In this document: positions 23,628 through 34,689 of the stretch, one piece after another
How the letters are laid out: every line of letters begins with the position of its first letter
Position numbering within the stretch: position 1 is the stretch's first letter
DNA from: Clarireedia homoeocarpa
Lineage: Eukaryota > Ascomycota > Leotiomycetes > Helotiales > Rutstroemiaceae
DNA length: 64,000 nt
Assembly: GCA_001465935.1 (NCBI GenBank)
Contig: LNKV01000028.1
Location: 645,079-709,078, forward strand
Reading direction: 5' to 3'
Translations under genes and position numbers: made by a program
The notes under the pieces: model-generated
Told to the model about the DNA's origin: nothing
Seen by the model: the letters and a program-made list of their open reading frames with translations, nothing else
Databases searched by the model: none

Positions 23628-25136
23628 ATGTCTCCAAACTACAAACCCGATGAAAATTATCTCGGGGAGGGAAATGGCTTCTGCAAATTGATCTCCCGGC
23701 CCGTCACCACTGCCCTTGCCTCTGCCTCTGCACCAACGAATCGGTGCGATGAATCGCCATCCGCTTACCAGCTCAACGAGACTCATCCATTACGACCAAC
23801 TAGGTTGATGGATGAGACAGTTGATTCTGTTCCGGTTTCCAATCCAAAACCAAGCGATGGAAGCAAATCAAGGAGCGTGAATCTCCGCCATGAGGTCAAT
23901 CTCCGAGAAGACGGAACCGGGATCATCATCTTAAAGAAGAGTTACTATATCGTCTTCGTTCAAGGTAATGAGCAGCCACATCCACATCAGTACTCTGGTA
24001 ACGTTAAACTAGACATTGACTTCGCATACACTCTGGGGGGCACAAGCAAAATGGAAAGTGAAGACTTCCTGCAACGGGCCCTCGACATCATGTATAACGA
24101 AGCAAAAGATGACAAAAACCCTACTTTATACCTTGATGGGAACAAGGACTTCGGGGAACCCTATGATGCTCCATGTACCATTTCGACCATCGAACCGGGC
24201 CCTCGTGGCGCGGAAAGAAGAAACATTCAGCTTCATGTTATTTATAGAGGCGCAATCGATCCTGACCGCAAGCCAGCAGGCAACAGACCGGGGGAGACCG
24301 CAATGCGGGAAAAATACGGGAAGTTCTCTCATAGCTGGGTCGCTGAACCAGAACGTAATTATATGAACGAAAAGGCAAAAGATGATTTCAGGATGATAGT
24401 CAGACAGCACATGGATAGTCTTGGGTGTTGTCCCTCCGAAATAGACCTTGCGCAATTTTACAACGTCCCAAAGAATGCTAAGTGGAAAGAATGGGAGCAT
24501 GAATGGTCCTATAAAGGTCAGGGTCATTGGTCTGGGAAAGCTTATGCATATTATCCGCATTCTGATCTATATGAAGATGGAGAGATGCAATACATTCATA
24601 ACGTGAACCGACATGAGCTATCGCATTTCCAGCCCCCAGTTATCACTGTTCAGAGAGCACGTGAGATTGCAAATGGATATCCTACCGCTCTGTGGACACT
24701 TACAAAGAAGTACATGGTGTTCTTTCCGTGGTATGATACCGAGAAAATGAGAAACAAAGTAGAATACGATATAGCATTCCTAGTTACTCGGCAACACAAA
24801 CTGAGAGAACATGAGATCATAGACTTCTATAACGCCTCCGAGTATATGATGGGAAAGGAGTCAGTCAGAATTGAGAATCGCATTATGAAAGAAATGCTTG
24901 AGAATGCGAGATTCGGTTTCAAGGAAGAAGACGAATGTCTTAACATAAACTCTAGAGAAGAAGCGCTCCGTTACTGGCGGAGCAGAAGAGGTCTCAATCT
25001 GAGCTACTTGCCAAACACCTGGAAGGAGTATTTCCCTGAGTTAGAGGAGCGGTACTGGGCTAAGCTCAGGAGTGTGCAGGAGGAAGTGAAACAGCCGTTG
25101 CAAAAGGAAGCAAAACAGCCTAGATACAGATATTGA
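23628..25136 (+). CDS. Uncharacterised 502-aa protein, single exon
   Basis: A long uninterrupted frame with an ATG in good context. I do not recognise the family. There is no signal peptide or membrane segment. The first 100 residues look disordered. From about residue 105 it appears folded, with many Trp, Tyr and His residues in segments such as KWKEWEHEWSYKG and ALWTLTKKYMVFFPWYD. The C-terminus is helical and charged, ending in two near-identical Lys/Gln-rich pieces (VKQPLQKE and AKQPRYRY). The length of the frame and its amino-acid make-up support a real gene. It follows a pseudogene and precedes a convergent DUF2985 gene, which says little about function. It could be a lineage-restricted fungal protein. 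Confidence 0.7.
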   Translation: MSPNYKPDENYLGEGNGFCKLISRPVTTALASASAPTNRCDESPSAYQLNETHPLRPTRLMDETVDSVPVSNPKPSDGSKSRSVNLRHEVNLREDGTGIIILKKSYYIVFVQGNEQPHPHQYSGNVKLDIDFAYTLGGTSKMESEDFLQRALDIMYNEAKDDKNPTLYLDGNKDFGEPYDAPCTISTIEPGPRGAERRNIQLHVIYRGAIDPDRKPAGNRPGETAMREKYGKFSHSWVAEPERNYMNEKAKDDFRMIVRQHMDSLGCCPSEIDLAQFYNVPKNAKWKEWEHEWSYKGQGHWSGKAYAYYPHSDLYEDGEMQYIHNVNRHELSHFQPPVITVQRAREIANGYPTALWTLTKKYMVFFPWYDTEKMRNKVEYDIAFLVTRQHKLREHEIIDFYNASEYMMGKESVRIENRIMKEMLENARFGFKEEDECLNINSREEALRYWRSRRGLNLSYLPNTWKEYFPELEERYWAKLRSVQEEVKQPLQKEAKQPRYRY

Positions 25137-25968
25137 TCAAGCAATATCCAAATGTTCTTCCCGGTTGAGCTTCCAGTTCTTCCACAACTCTGGATGAATA
25201 TGTACAAAAGTAGCTCAATCTCCATTTCTTTTATGAGAACGTTGGGAGGACTTCCTTCCTGAGTTGAAGTAGGAGATGACTATGCTTTCCTCGTTTCTTT
25301 CTTTCACTGCTGTTGAGTATCAAATAAAAGATCAACTAAAAGGATAAAACAAAATAAAAATGTTTCCTTTCTTTCACTTCCTATGCGCATCAACAAAGAA
25401 TACAAATAAACAAATAATAAAGTAATCAATTTTTGCGAAAGAAATTTCTCAAAACACCGTATACAAATAAATGGAAACAAAGAGTGAAAGCAACAGCAGT
25501 TCTACACTAACTGATGCTTAGTCCTCTTGACTTTTAAATATTCCCGGCGACTCTCCTAAGCAATATCTTATATGATTATACATTTATTTATAAGACAGAG
25601 CTCGCTGTGTCACTCTCCACTATACGAATCTCTCTACCCCCTTTTCCACCCACTAAGCACCTTGATTTCCAGCCTATTTTCCCAAATCTAGGCGCCCTGA
25701 TTATGGGCGAAAGCCAATTCCGTTATAAAGATTTCAATCCTGACTCTCATACCTCGTTCGGCCGTGAACCAAACATGGAAAGACACAAAACGACACAAGA
25801 ATACACGAAAAGATGTCTAGAATTTCCAAGACCAGAACACTTCCTCGGCCAGGAGTGATACGGAAACAGACATGTAAATCACTACATACTGTTCCTATTA
25901 AATTTACATACACCCCATCTCCGTTTCCTCCAGTACTTCCTCTTTCTCCCCCCCCCCCCCCCCCCCGC
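25137..25968. other. Convergent intergenic region with poly-C tract
   Basis: 832 bp between two genes that point towards each other. It is AT-rich near 25300-25460 and ends in a 19-C run just past the stop codon of the DUF2985 gene. It probably contains both 3' untranslated regions. Confidence 0.5.
25948..25966. repeat. Poly-C homopolymer (19)
   Basis: Nineteen consecutive C residues directly downstream of the DUF2985 stop codon (a G-run in that transcript). Length may be polymorphic or a sequencing artefact. Confidence 0.85.
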
Positions 25969-27123
25969 TCACTCCCCCTGCTCAACCTCCTTCTCCAAAA
26001 CCTTCACAACCGGCCCCTCAATCCTCTTAACCTTCCTCCCCTCCCACCACATCAAACCCCCCGCCGCCGCACTAACCGCACATCCTAACCCAATAAACGT
26101 GCCCGTCGCCCAACCCGGCCGATCAATCCTATTATACCCCCACATAAACCCCGCCAACGCCCCCTGAAACAGCGTATTCCACACCATCATCCACACCACA
26201 AACGACAACTTCCACAGCCCCGTCGGCGGCGCCACCTCCCCCGTAAACGTACTTTTAACAGGAAGCCCATTCATCTCATTCTCCCTCTCCACCCCATCCG
26301 TATACCAGTGGCCCGGCCGAAACCACGATTTGTTCTGCTCCGCGAGCCTCTTCATCGCGTTGCGGTTCTTGCAGAAACGCACTTGCATGAGAAAATACAG
26401 ATCCCTGAAGCGCCAGGGCGCGAGCCCGAACCCAGTGACGCAGAATAGCGCATTGAGGATCTGAGAGTCGATCTCGAGCCATTTTTTGCGCGGAGAATCA
26501 TTGGAGTCTTTGTTCGGGTGGTCCATGGCGGGAGCGGCGTCGAGGAGGAGGAAGAACAGCATGGCGCCCCATGCGACGATGTTGAGGCCGTAGAGAGTCA
26601 TAAGGAAGCCGGTTGGGGTAAGGACAAATTTCCGGAAGGCTTGAAGTGCGTGCAGGATAGCGGGGCCCCAGCCGTGTTTTTCTTCTTCGGGGACTTCGGT
26701 GAGTTCTGCTAGGGTCGGTTTTCTCACCTCGATTGTTGTTGTTGGGGCTACTGGTTTTCCTTCTCCTTTCCCTCCTCCTGCTCCTCCTTCTCCTTCTGCT
26801 ACGTCGGTGATTGCATTGAGGATTGTAGCGGTAGCAGTGCTCATGCGTCTGGTTTTGGTCTTGGAGAGAGACTTTGCAAGTAGAGGTTCGCCATTTTCGT
26901 CTGTGGTGACAGTTCGTGCGCTATGTCCATGAGGGGTGAACTCGATGTTTGCGCCGCCGCCAATGGGCTCACGGAGTTCGTTGAGAGTGGGAGCATAAGC
27001 TATGGCGGTTCCGGTTGCAGCCCACATGCCGGGTTGGGGGTTGAAATTGAGGGCTGCATCAACCATGGAGATTGAGGAGGAGCGCAGGCGGCGCCCGATT
27101 GTTGGGGGTTCATCTTGAGACAT
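25969..27123 (-). CDS. DUF2985-type membrane protein, 384 aa
   Basis: Single-exon protein matching the fungal DUF2985 family of multi-pass membrane proteins of unknown function. The first 150 residues are Gly/Thr-rich and probably cytosolic. Hydrophobic segments follow at about 170-200 (FLMTLYGLNIVAWGAMLFFLLL), about 300-325 and about 335-360. Between them is the family's conserved loop with LNALFCVTGFGLAPWRFRDLYFL and a charged KNRNAMKRLAEQNKSWFRPG stretch. The ATG at 27123 gives a typical length. A C-rich codon choice in its last third contrasts with the AT-richer surroundings. The target membrane is not evident. Confidence 0.85.
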   Translation of the reverse strand: MSQDEPPTIGRRLRSSSISMVDAALNFNPQPGMWAATGTAIAYAPTLNELREPIGGGANIEFTPHGHSARTVTTDENGEPLLAKSLSKTKTRRMSTATATILNAITDVAEGEGGAGGGKGEGKPVAPTTTIEVRKPTLAELTEVPEEEKHGWGPAILHALQAFRKFVLTPTGFLMTLYGLNIVAWGAMLFFLLLDAAPAMDHPNKDSNDSPRKKWLEIDSQILNALFCVTGFGLAPWRFRDLYFLMQVRFCKNRNAMKRLAEQNKSWFRPGHWYTDGVERENEMNGLPVKSTFTGEVAPPTGLWKLSFVVWMMVWNTLFQGALAGFMWGYNRIDRPGWATGTFIGLGCAVSAAAGGLMWWEGRKVKRIEGPVVKVLEKEVEQGE

Positions 27124-28081
27124 TGTGAGTGATTGTGTTTCTGGTCGATTCCTCGATGTTTCAAGTAATCCCCGTAGTACAGAAACACGAGCAACAATGC
27201 ATCACAGATTGACGACGAAAGATCTGCATCACCATCTTGTATCTATACTGTTTGCGTCCAGCTTCATTTTAGCAGTGCCACAAGCGTACTGCACGATGAT
27301 TATTGCGATGTTTTTTGGTGCATCAGCACTATCACTACTAAGGTAAATGGTCGGTGACCTTCAGGGGTTATAAGGTTTCTCGGGACAATCTACTCAGTCA
27401 AGCCTGCTGCACCATCGGGAGATAAGGAAAACGTTGAGTACAACAGTAGTTGCTAATTTGTGACTGGTTAAGGAGTGATAGAGAGGTGTAGTCGCGTATA
27501 CATGTTGACGAGATAGTTGTCAAACTAACTATCTGTGGGTTTGCGATGATTAACGAGTCTTCAATAACGAACTAACTAGGTTAAAATAACTTTTAGACCT
27601 TTGAAAAAGTGAAGTTAGTAAAATTATAATCATAATAAAGAGTCAGGGAGCCCCTTAGATTACTGAACAATGACCCAAAGTTTCGATTATTTAGTTCTAG
27701 GCTTTAAGGCTAGCTTATCATCACCCCTGAATGAATCTAGGCTCTATGCAGCGCTAACCTAACCCCGAGATCACTATACCCCGCCATACGGAGCACCAGT
27801 AGTCCGAGCAGTTTATTTGCAGAATACAAAACACTCGAGTCGAACCTGCAAACGGTCAATGGCTCAGACGCAGTAAAGAAGAAAGAATGGTCAACATGTC
27901 ATTGATTAATTGTATCATTACTCCAAGCTGCTACCCGGTATCCTGAATTCGCTTGATCAGATTCTTTTTCCGAAAAAGACAAGCAAGCACTTCTTTCAAC
28001 TCTACGCTGGAGACTTTCCTCGTATCATCCTTACCTCATACAGATACCAATTTTCATCTTCATCTTTTAGTTATAAGACTA
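27124..28081. other. Intergenic
   Basis: 958 bp between the start of the DUF2985 gene and the end of the RGG-rich gene. It probably contains the promoter of the former and the 3' UTR of the latter. I see no repeat or RNA gene. Confidence 0.5.
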
Positions 28082-29182
28082 TCACTCAACATCAACCTTC
28101 TTTGCTTCCACTGGCGTAGACATCTCATCGGCCCAGTCTCCTGCTCCTGCTAAAGGTGATTTTGGATCCGATTTGGTGATATTCATTGATTTAGATGGAG
28201 TCGGCAATGAAGGGAAATCTTCCGGTGCAGGAACAGTTTGCGGTCTGGGCGATGCGGCACCTCGTCCACCACGGGCATTGTTATCCCTCCCCCTTCCTCC
28301 CCTCCCCCTGTTTGACCCTCTTCCCCTGTAATTGTCAGATCCACCAGAATATCCATTCTCCTCTGGCTCATCGTTGTAACGACTACCAGCTAGCCCTCCT
28401 CTTCCTCTAATGACCCCCCCGTGTCCACCCCTAACATATTGCGAACTCCTTCCCTTCTTATCCTCAAAATCTTTTTCGTCCTTTCCTTCATCCCATTCTC
28501 GGCCCCCCATAGCCTTTAGTTTCCGTTCTCGGTTCTTCATCCGCTCGCCCTCCATGACCCTGCGTGTCGCCATTTCTTCCGCTCGCTTACGCCTTTCCTC
28601 TTCTACCTTCTCTGCGTATCCAGCACGATCTTCCTCGCTTTTTTGAAATGATTTGCTCTTTTCTGCATTTATGATCTTCATCCGCTCGAGTTTAGCAGTT
28701 AATTCTTCTTCAGTGAGTTTCTTGTGGGAGGGTCCCCCAGTCAAAGATCGATCGCCGCGAACAGATGGTACAGGTTTGTTTGCTTGGAGATGCGCATCTG
28801 AAGCTGAGCCAGCAGTCTCGGAGGGGCCACTTGGTGCTTGCTCAGTGGAAGGAGTTGACTCAGCCGTTGAAGGTACAGCTGCCTCTGGTTCTTGTGAAGC
28901 ATATCTTGACGAATTAAGACCATTATTTGCAGCGGCTCCTCTGCCCCGTCCGCCTCTCCTCTTCTCATTGCCTCGATCCCGATTGTTGTTCTTCCGCTCG
29001 TGGTTGTTGGACTCTCCGCGAGGGGGCGAAGCGCGCTGTGCGCCACTTTTAACTTGGGGAGCTTTTGCCGCAGGTTGCCCAGTGATTACTATCGGCGCCT
29101 CTTCAACTATAGTCGGTGCGCTGGCGGGCTCGAAGTCATCAGCGAACAGGTCGTCGTCTTCTCTCGATTGCGCAAATTCCAT
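28082..29182 (-). CDS. RGG-rich, RNA-binding-like protein, 366 aa
   Basis: Single-exon, low-complexity basic/acidic protein. It begins MEFAQSREDDDLFADDFEP, an acidic N-terminus typical of a conserved Pezizomycotina family. An Arg/Gly-rich patch follows near residue 80, then a charged helical centre (EEELTAKLERMKIINAEKSKSF and a run of Glu/Arg/Lys). The C-terminal half is packed with RGG/RG repeats and ends GDWADEMSTPVE, which resembles the DWADEM-type tail of eIF4B-like factors. RGG boxes bind RNA and are substrates of arginine methyltransferases, so a role in mRNA binding or translation is likely. I cannot assign an orthologue. I start at 29182 rather than upstream in-frame codons because the DDDLFADDFEP start is the conserved one. 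Confidence 0.78.
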   Translation of the reverse strand: MEFAQSREDDDLFADDFEPASAPTIVEEAPIVITGQPAAKAPQVKSGAQRASPPRGESNNHERKNNNRDRGNEKRRGGRGRGAAANNGLNSSRYASQEPEAAVPSTAESTPSTEQAPSGPSETAGSASDAHLQANKPVPSVRGDRSLTGGPSHKKLTEEELTAKLERMKIINAEKSKSFQKSEEDRAGYAEKVEEERRKRAEEMATRRVMEGERMKNRERKLKAMGGREWDEGKDEKDFEDKKGRSSQYVRGGHGGVIRGRGGLAGSRYNDEPEENGYSGGSDNYRGRGSNRGRGGRGRDNNARGGRGAASPRPQTVPAPEDFPSLPTPSKSMNITKSDPKSPLAGAGDWADEMSTPVEAKKVDVE

Positions 29183-29772
29183 CTTTACTGGTTGAAGGTG
29201 GGGTTGGAGGGGTTCGTCGGGTGCAGCTTGTGAGCAATTGTATGCTGTATATAGGTCACAAGTAAAATTCTCTATGGTTTTCACAACTTGAACATTGGGT
29301 GAATGTAAAAATAATCAATTTCCAAAATTGTTGATAGTAATAGCTGAATAACGTAATTCCAACAGTCTGACAGGGCGAGTTTTCAATAGAAGGTAATCGC
29401 GGTTAATACTCGGTCATCGGATTAATATTATTCCGTGTAGCTTGAGGGAAGCTCGTCTCGTATAGATCGCACTAGGAGAAACAGATGGTTGAAATTTAGA
29501 GGCAGACTCTTACGAAATGGTGGGCTGACATATTTGAAAAAGAATCCATAAATTCATGGTAATGGTAATGGTATCGTAATGGTGTTCATGCTAAAACATA
29601 CAACAACATTGAAATAGCAAAATTGCATTTCAGTGCAGATGTACTTTTAGCCAAGAAAGTAAAGAACTAAAAGCAACGGTAGGTCTACAAAGTCCCCAAA
29701 TCCTCCACCTAAAACGCCATCAGCTATTTTCCTCAGTCATCCAAGCCCATCCCACTCTATTACTAGGTTTGA
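29183..29772. other. Intergenic
   Basis: 590 bp between two minus-strand genes. It is AT-rich in the middle and has no supportable gene. Confidence 0.5.
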
Positions 29773-32405
29773 CTATGTGTCTCCGGGCCCTTCAAGCTTC
29801 TTCAATACCTCGCTCAAATGCTGCAAGTCTTCTTGTGCTTTAGGATCCCTCTCCAAAATGCTCCTGATTGTCTCCCACTCAACTGGCCGCATTTTATGTG
29901 CTTGTGGCATGAGAAATGAGATAGTCGGTGCATTTGCGTATGATCCCAGGATCCTTACAGCTACTGCTTCTCCATCTGACTGCAGTCGGTCTTTTTGTCG
30001 TTGTTCTTCTTGTCGCTGGAGACTACGTTGAAGTCCATCAGAACTAGAGACAACAGAAGTTGGGGAGTGGAAGGGACCAGGAGGAGCAATGGGAGACATG
30101 GCTGGTCCAGATCCACCCAATGACATTTGACGCTGAGGATGCCCAGTCAAGGGACTTTGTACATCAGCTGCACCGTCAAAGGTCTGTTGCGTGCGTTGCG
30201 GCGGTTCCCAACCATTTCGGACAACCAGGGTCACCAAGATTGAAGGCTCGGGTCGGTCTTCTGGTAACTTGTGCTCTGCAAGGTTAACAACAAAGTCGGG
30301 GATATTTCCCGGACCTGCAGGAACTGGAACCAGATAAGTATCCCGCACGTTGCCGAGACCTTTGTTGGTGAGTACACCATAGCGCTTTTTGTCATGGAAG
30401 TAATTGTATAGAGCAAGGAAGTCGGGCGACTGGTTGGTTGCTGTGATGTTCACAATAACAACATCGGTTGGCGGACTGTATCGGAGACCACAAAGGTACT
30501 CATTCGCTCTGTCTTGATCTATTCTACCAGCGACTTTGAGATCTTTCTGTAAAAGTTCTGACCAAGGAATCTGCATGCGGTTGCGACTCAAATCCGGTCC
30601 AGCAACTTGTTTTGCATATGCTGGAAATTTTGCTACCGAATCCATAATCACAGTACCTCTCCAAACAATATCGGGGTCAGGCTTATCCTCCACAGGTGAA
30701 TAAGGAGGTGACTCTGCACCATCGTCCTGGAGCATTTTGTCAAGTTCTGGATCCTCACCTGGTCCGTTTGCCGGCGGGACATTGGAAGGCCTTCTGAGAT
30801 TTTGAGCACTTCCATGTTGCACGCCAGTTGGCGATTGGACACTAGAAAACACCTTGTTGATGTCGAAGTTATCGGCAGAAACTTGAGTTGAGCTCTTTCT
30901 GACAGCTGGGTGCCTGGTGTCGATGTTTAGTGGTGTTTTAGGAACAACTTGGCTGCGGATATTGTCATGTGAAGGATAGTCGTCAATGTTTTCAGGTAAT
31001 TCAACCTCATTTTGAGGGGAATTCTCGCGAGACCTCGCACCCATATCCGCATTTGGATCCAACATACTTCGGCGCCGCGATGCTGAAATTGGCATATCAG
31101 TAGGAATAGTATCGTTGTCTTCTTCGATGATCTCGTCGCCTTTGTGAGTTCTTCTTATACGGGGTCCATCATCTGTGATCATTATCGACTGTTTATCTGC
31201 ACGCGCCTTCATCTCAGCTGTCTCACGCTTGAGTTCTGTGCTAGCCATGTCATCCGTGGACATAACAGCTAGAGCTTGAGGTGATAATGATTGCGTTAAC
31301 AGACCATTGCAGAGTTCTTGGTTTTGCTTCAAGTTAGCGGCTATCGAGCGCAGTTGTTGGTTAGATGTAGTCTTGCTGGGATGAGTGCTATGAACAGCTG
31401 TTTGAATTTGAATAGCAAGTCGCTCTGCTTTAGCATCCACAGTATCATCGGGGCGTAAGGTATAGAGCCTATTATCGATGGATTGAGGGATACATTGAAC
31501 CAAGGCCTTCTTAAGAAGCTTCGCAGCGCCTTGTCGATCGTTCTCAAGATCTACAATCTTAATGGGTAAATCCGAAGGTGGTGAAGCTCTAGGCGTGGGG
31601 CGCGCAGAGGTTTTCCGGACCTTTGGTTGAGGCTCCTGAAAGAACTTTAGTAAATCATTACATTGAACATAACTCATTCCGTACCTTTACTGGTTCATTG
31701 TCTAGGGATTCGTCCCTTGCCTTGCGTTTTTGATTTACACTCTTAGGTGTAGAGTCTTTCTTCTCCTTCTTCTGCACATCTCCAGCTGGCGAGCTGACTT
31801 TTCCATTCGCTGGAGTTACCTCTCGCTTCTGATCACTTCGTCTCTTTTTTCCCTTTTTGACCTTCTTTCTGGCAGCTTCTTCGGCATCTTTCTTCTCTTG
31901 TTCAGCCTTTTCCTCCTCATATCTCTGCTGTCTAGCAATCCACGGTTTCTCACCTCGAGCAATTCCTTCTAAGAGCTCTTTATGGGCACCCGGAGCGCAT
32001 TGCTCGCACAGATATTTGTCCGGCGTGTCCTCCTCAAATGGACTTATTCCTACACAGACGTTGTGCTGCCAAACCGCGCAATTGTCGCATGCAATCCAAG
32101 CATCGCCCTTGTCGTCCGTGGGATCAGTGACTCCACAGACGCAACGTATAACTTCGACTTCTTCTTCTTCTTGTACTGCGGTGGCCTTTTTTGAGCCTTT
32201 CTTGGTCCCCTTTTTCTTTGGTTCCGCTAGTTGATCGATCTCGTGTGCTTTCGGATGTTGGCCCTTCGTGGCTCGCGATGACTTCCTAACATCTATGAGG
32301 TTGTTGTTAGCTTCTTTGTATAACATTACAGATATGTAGACAAATAGCAAATCGTGGTACGGTTGGGTTATCGGCGGGGTGTTTTTGCAATTGCTTACCA
32401 GACAT
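29773..32405 (-). CDS. BYE1: BYE1-like transcription elongation regulator (PHD, TFIIS-central, SPOC), 825 aa
   Basis: Three exons: a 7-nt first exon 32405-32399 (ATG TCT G), then 32292-31685 and 31635-29773, giving 826 codons including stop. The introns are 106 and 49 nt. Without the tiny exon the frame has no natural start before the conserved RKSSRATKG segment. A PHD finger begins at C53-x-C55 and continues through CDNC, WQH and CEQC. A Lys/Glu-rich linker follows. A TFIIS central-domain-like region begins near residue 225 (RQGAAKLLKKALVQC). A SPOC domain spans about 520-685 (IVWRGTVIMDSVAKF). This order is that of yeast Bye1 and related PHF3/DIDO proteins, which bind RNA polymerase II and histone H3K4me3 during elongation. 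It is nuclear and divergent from the ZNF830-like gene 0.9 kb away. Confidence 0.9.
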
Positions 32406-33296
32406 ATTGAACAGGTATATTCAAGGGCACGACAGCTTCAAGCTCGTGACGATGCGCAGGTTTACGAGATATATAGTTTGGCCGAATGGTGATATCAAAG
32501 TACGCGTTGATCAATTGATTTCACGCGATCACTGCTCTACTAACAAGCTATGGGTGTTTTGCAAGATAAAAAGGAAATTTTGAAGCTATTCAGACAGCTG
32601 TAGTAAGCTTCCTTCTTGGTGATTCCAGCAGTCCAAGCATCAAGATGAAAGTTGCGACAAAGTACCAGTTGTTGAAGCTCCAAAATGAGCGCGCGGAACG
32701 TATCTCGTGTCAATGGTGCGCGCGCAAGGGCGAAGGACCTTTTTTTCGCTCCAGGTGTGGATGACGAAAACGCGACAAGAGGGGTTACCAGAAGTGATTG
32801 CGATGTAGTCGCAAGAAAGTATTAATATTGCGCCGGCGACCCTTGTCTTTGCTGGCGATGAGGTCGATGAGGAGGTGGTAATTGAGTTGTTTTTGTGGGA
32901 GTTTCGAGACAGCAAGAGAAGGAGGCAATTATGACTTGATAATCAATCTTGGAGCACAATTTTCGGCTGCTGCCACATCTTGGCAGGATTGTAAGCTAGA
33001 AATTCCAAATGCGGGGATGAGTCATGTGACTATCGGACTTTCGTGCAAGTTCATCCGACAAGCTAACTGTAAGAAGCAAGGCTGCATATCAGCTCCTTGG
33101 CAGGATAAGAGAGCTCGCATTCGACCTTCGAATTTATCGTTAGGGAGCTTCATCTAATATTGTATACATCCGCGAATAGCTTCAATTTCTCGAAGCACTT
33201 TTAACACATTCAACTGCCTTATTTTTCGAAACTCTCTGCAGCTTGGTCGCTTACACACGGACTGATCGCGCGCCTACAACAAACCCCTCAATCACC
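32406..33296. other. Divergent intergenic region, BYE1 and ZNF830-like genes
   Basis: 891 bp serving as the probable bidirectional promoter of two nuclear gene-expression factors. It contains no good TATA box, as expected for housekeeping genes. Short frames inside it have no recognisable content. Confidence 0.5.
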
Positions 33297-34169
33297 ATGG
33301 CGGATGTACGCTCTCTTCTCAAAAATGAAAGGGCAGCTCGTCGCATACAGCATAAATATGCCGGTTATTCAACTGCAGGTTCACTGCTGTGTCTTGTCTG
33401 CCACTTACAATTAAAGAGTGAGTCTCTGTGGGAGGGACATCTGCGATCACCGGGTCATATTATTCGAGTTTCGAAACAACCACCAAGCGAAGAAAATACT
33501 CCAGCATCTGCAAATGGCAAAGAGGGCAACAACAAAAAGAGGAAAGCTAGTGATGAGGAGGATGAAGACAATGATGCACTACGGAAGCGAACCAAAGCCT
33601 CGAATTTAAGTGCAGAAGCCGTGGTCAATGAAGCACAAGGAAACAGATCCGAATCACCTACCAAATCCGCGGTACCTCATGACATGCAGATCCCCTCTCG
33701 TCCCGCGACACCAATGAAAACAATGAAAGAACCACCCAAGCAGCCTGTGGTAGATGAAGATGAATGGGCCGCATTTGAAGCTGATGTTGCAGCAGTCGAA
33801 GTCCCCGTTGAAACTGAAGCTGTTATTTCTGCACCTGCTATGACGGCGGCAGAAGTGGAGGCCAGATCTGCGGAGGAAGAAAACGCGAGGAGGAAGGAAA
33901 AGCTCGAGGCGGAACTGGAAGGAGAGAAGGAAGACGCGCAAAGGAAACTACAAGACGAATTCGAGGAAATGGAAAGCTTAGAAGAAAGGGTGAAACGGTT
34001 GCGAGAGAAAAGAGAAGCGCTCAGGCTGAGGGAAGGCAGAGGGGTCGATGTATCAAATGCAGATCCAGCGGCCGAAACAACCACCGTGGATATGCAGGAT
34101 GAAGACGGCGATGAGGATGATGACGAGGATGATGACGAGGATGAATGGGATGGTTTCAGGTTAAAATGA
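33297..34169 (+). CDS. ZNF830/CCDC16-like zinc-finger splicing factor, 290 aa
   Basis: Single-exon protein. The N-terminus MADVRSLLKNERAARRI and the one C2H2-type finger (C32-x2-C35 ... H48-x5-H54, with CLVCHLQLKSESLWEGH) match the ZNF830 (CCDC16) family. In animals this protein belongs to the XAB2/Aquarius intron-binding complex of the spliceosome. After the finger come a Lys/Arg/Asp linker, a WAAFEADVAAVEV segment, a long Glu/Arg coiled coil (about residues 195-255) and a very acidic tail ending DEWDGFRLK, all features of that family. I start at 33297; the in-frame sequence upstream has no ATG in good context. It is probably nuclear and involved in pre-mRNA splicing. Confidence 0.88.
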   Translation: MADVRSLLKNERAARRIQHKYAGYSTAGSLLCLVCHLQLKSESLWEGHLRSPGHIIRVSKQPPSEENTPASANGKEGNNKKRKASDEEDEDNDALRKRTKASNLSAEAVVNEAQGNRSESPTKSAVPHDMQIPSRPATPMKTMKEPPKQPVVDEDEWAAFEADVAAVEVPVETEAVISAPAMTAAEVEARSAEEENARRKEKLEAELEGEKEDAQRKLQDEFEEMESLEERVKRLREKREALRLREGRGVDVSNADPAAETTTVDMQDEDGDEDDDEDDDEDEWDGFRLK

Positions 34170-34689
34170 TCTTAAGGGTTGATGCCCAAACCGCGATACG
34201 GTCACATATGTTTGATAATGTTTATAATACCCAGATACGACACAAGAGTCGCTGTACCAACAAGAGGGCAAGCATCTCCATACTTGATGCACCAGTGTTA
34301 GACACTACATATCCAAGGATAGCAACATCACCTATTCTATTATTGACGCTAAACATAGCAAGCGCTAATGGAAAATCCATTCAAGATATGCGGGTATGGG
34401 CCATGAAATACAACTTCCCATCATTCGAGCCCCATCATGGGTCAGTTCCAACTGGTCTGTATACTATCCCTTAATCCTTTCACATATTTCAACTACAGTC
34501 GCTTTTATGTTAGAATCCCCTGGTTAAGCCATCGCACCACTTCATGCTTGCGTCTCATTGACGGGAGTGGACTGCACCAGTCCTGCCAGACAGCGAGATC
34601 AGCAAACTATCAACAGATGTCGTCACCCAATGCTCCATGCCTACATTCGCTATCAACTTTGCTGGCTCCATGGTAGGAAACAAAGCTTA
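34170..34689. other. Intergenic
   Basis: 520 bp between the ZNF830-like gene and the first UstYa relic. I see nothing in it beyond a probable 3' UTR. Confidence 0.5.

Noticed and set aside
33677..34084. Ser/Phe-rich minus-strand frames opposite the ZNF830-like gene
   Set aside because: Mirror image of the Glu/Lys-rich coiled-coil coding sequence; the same applies to frames opposite the RGG-rich gene and the 2,061-residue gene.
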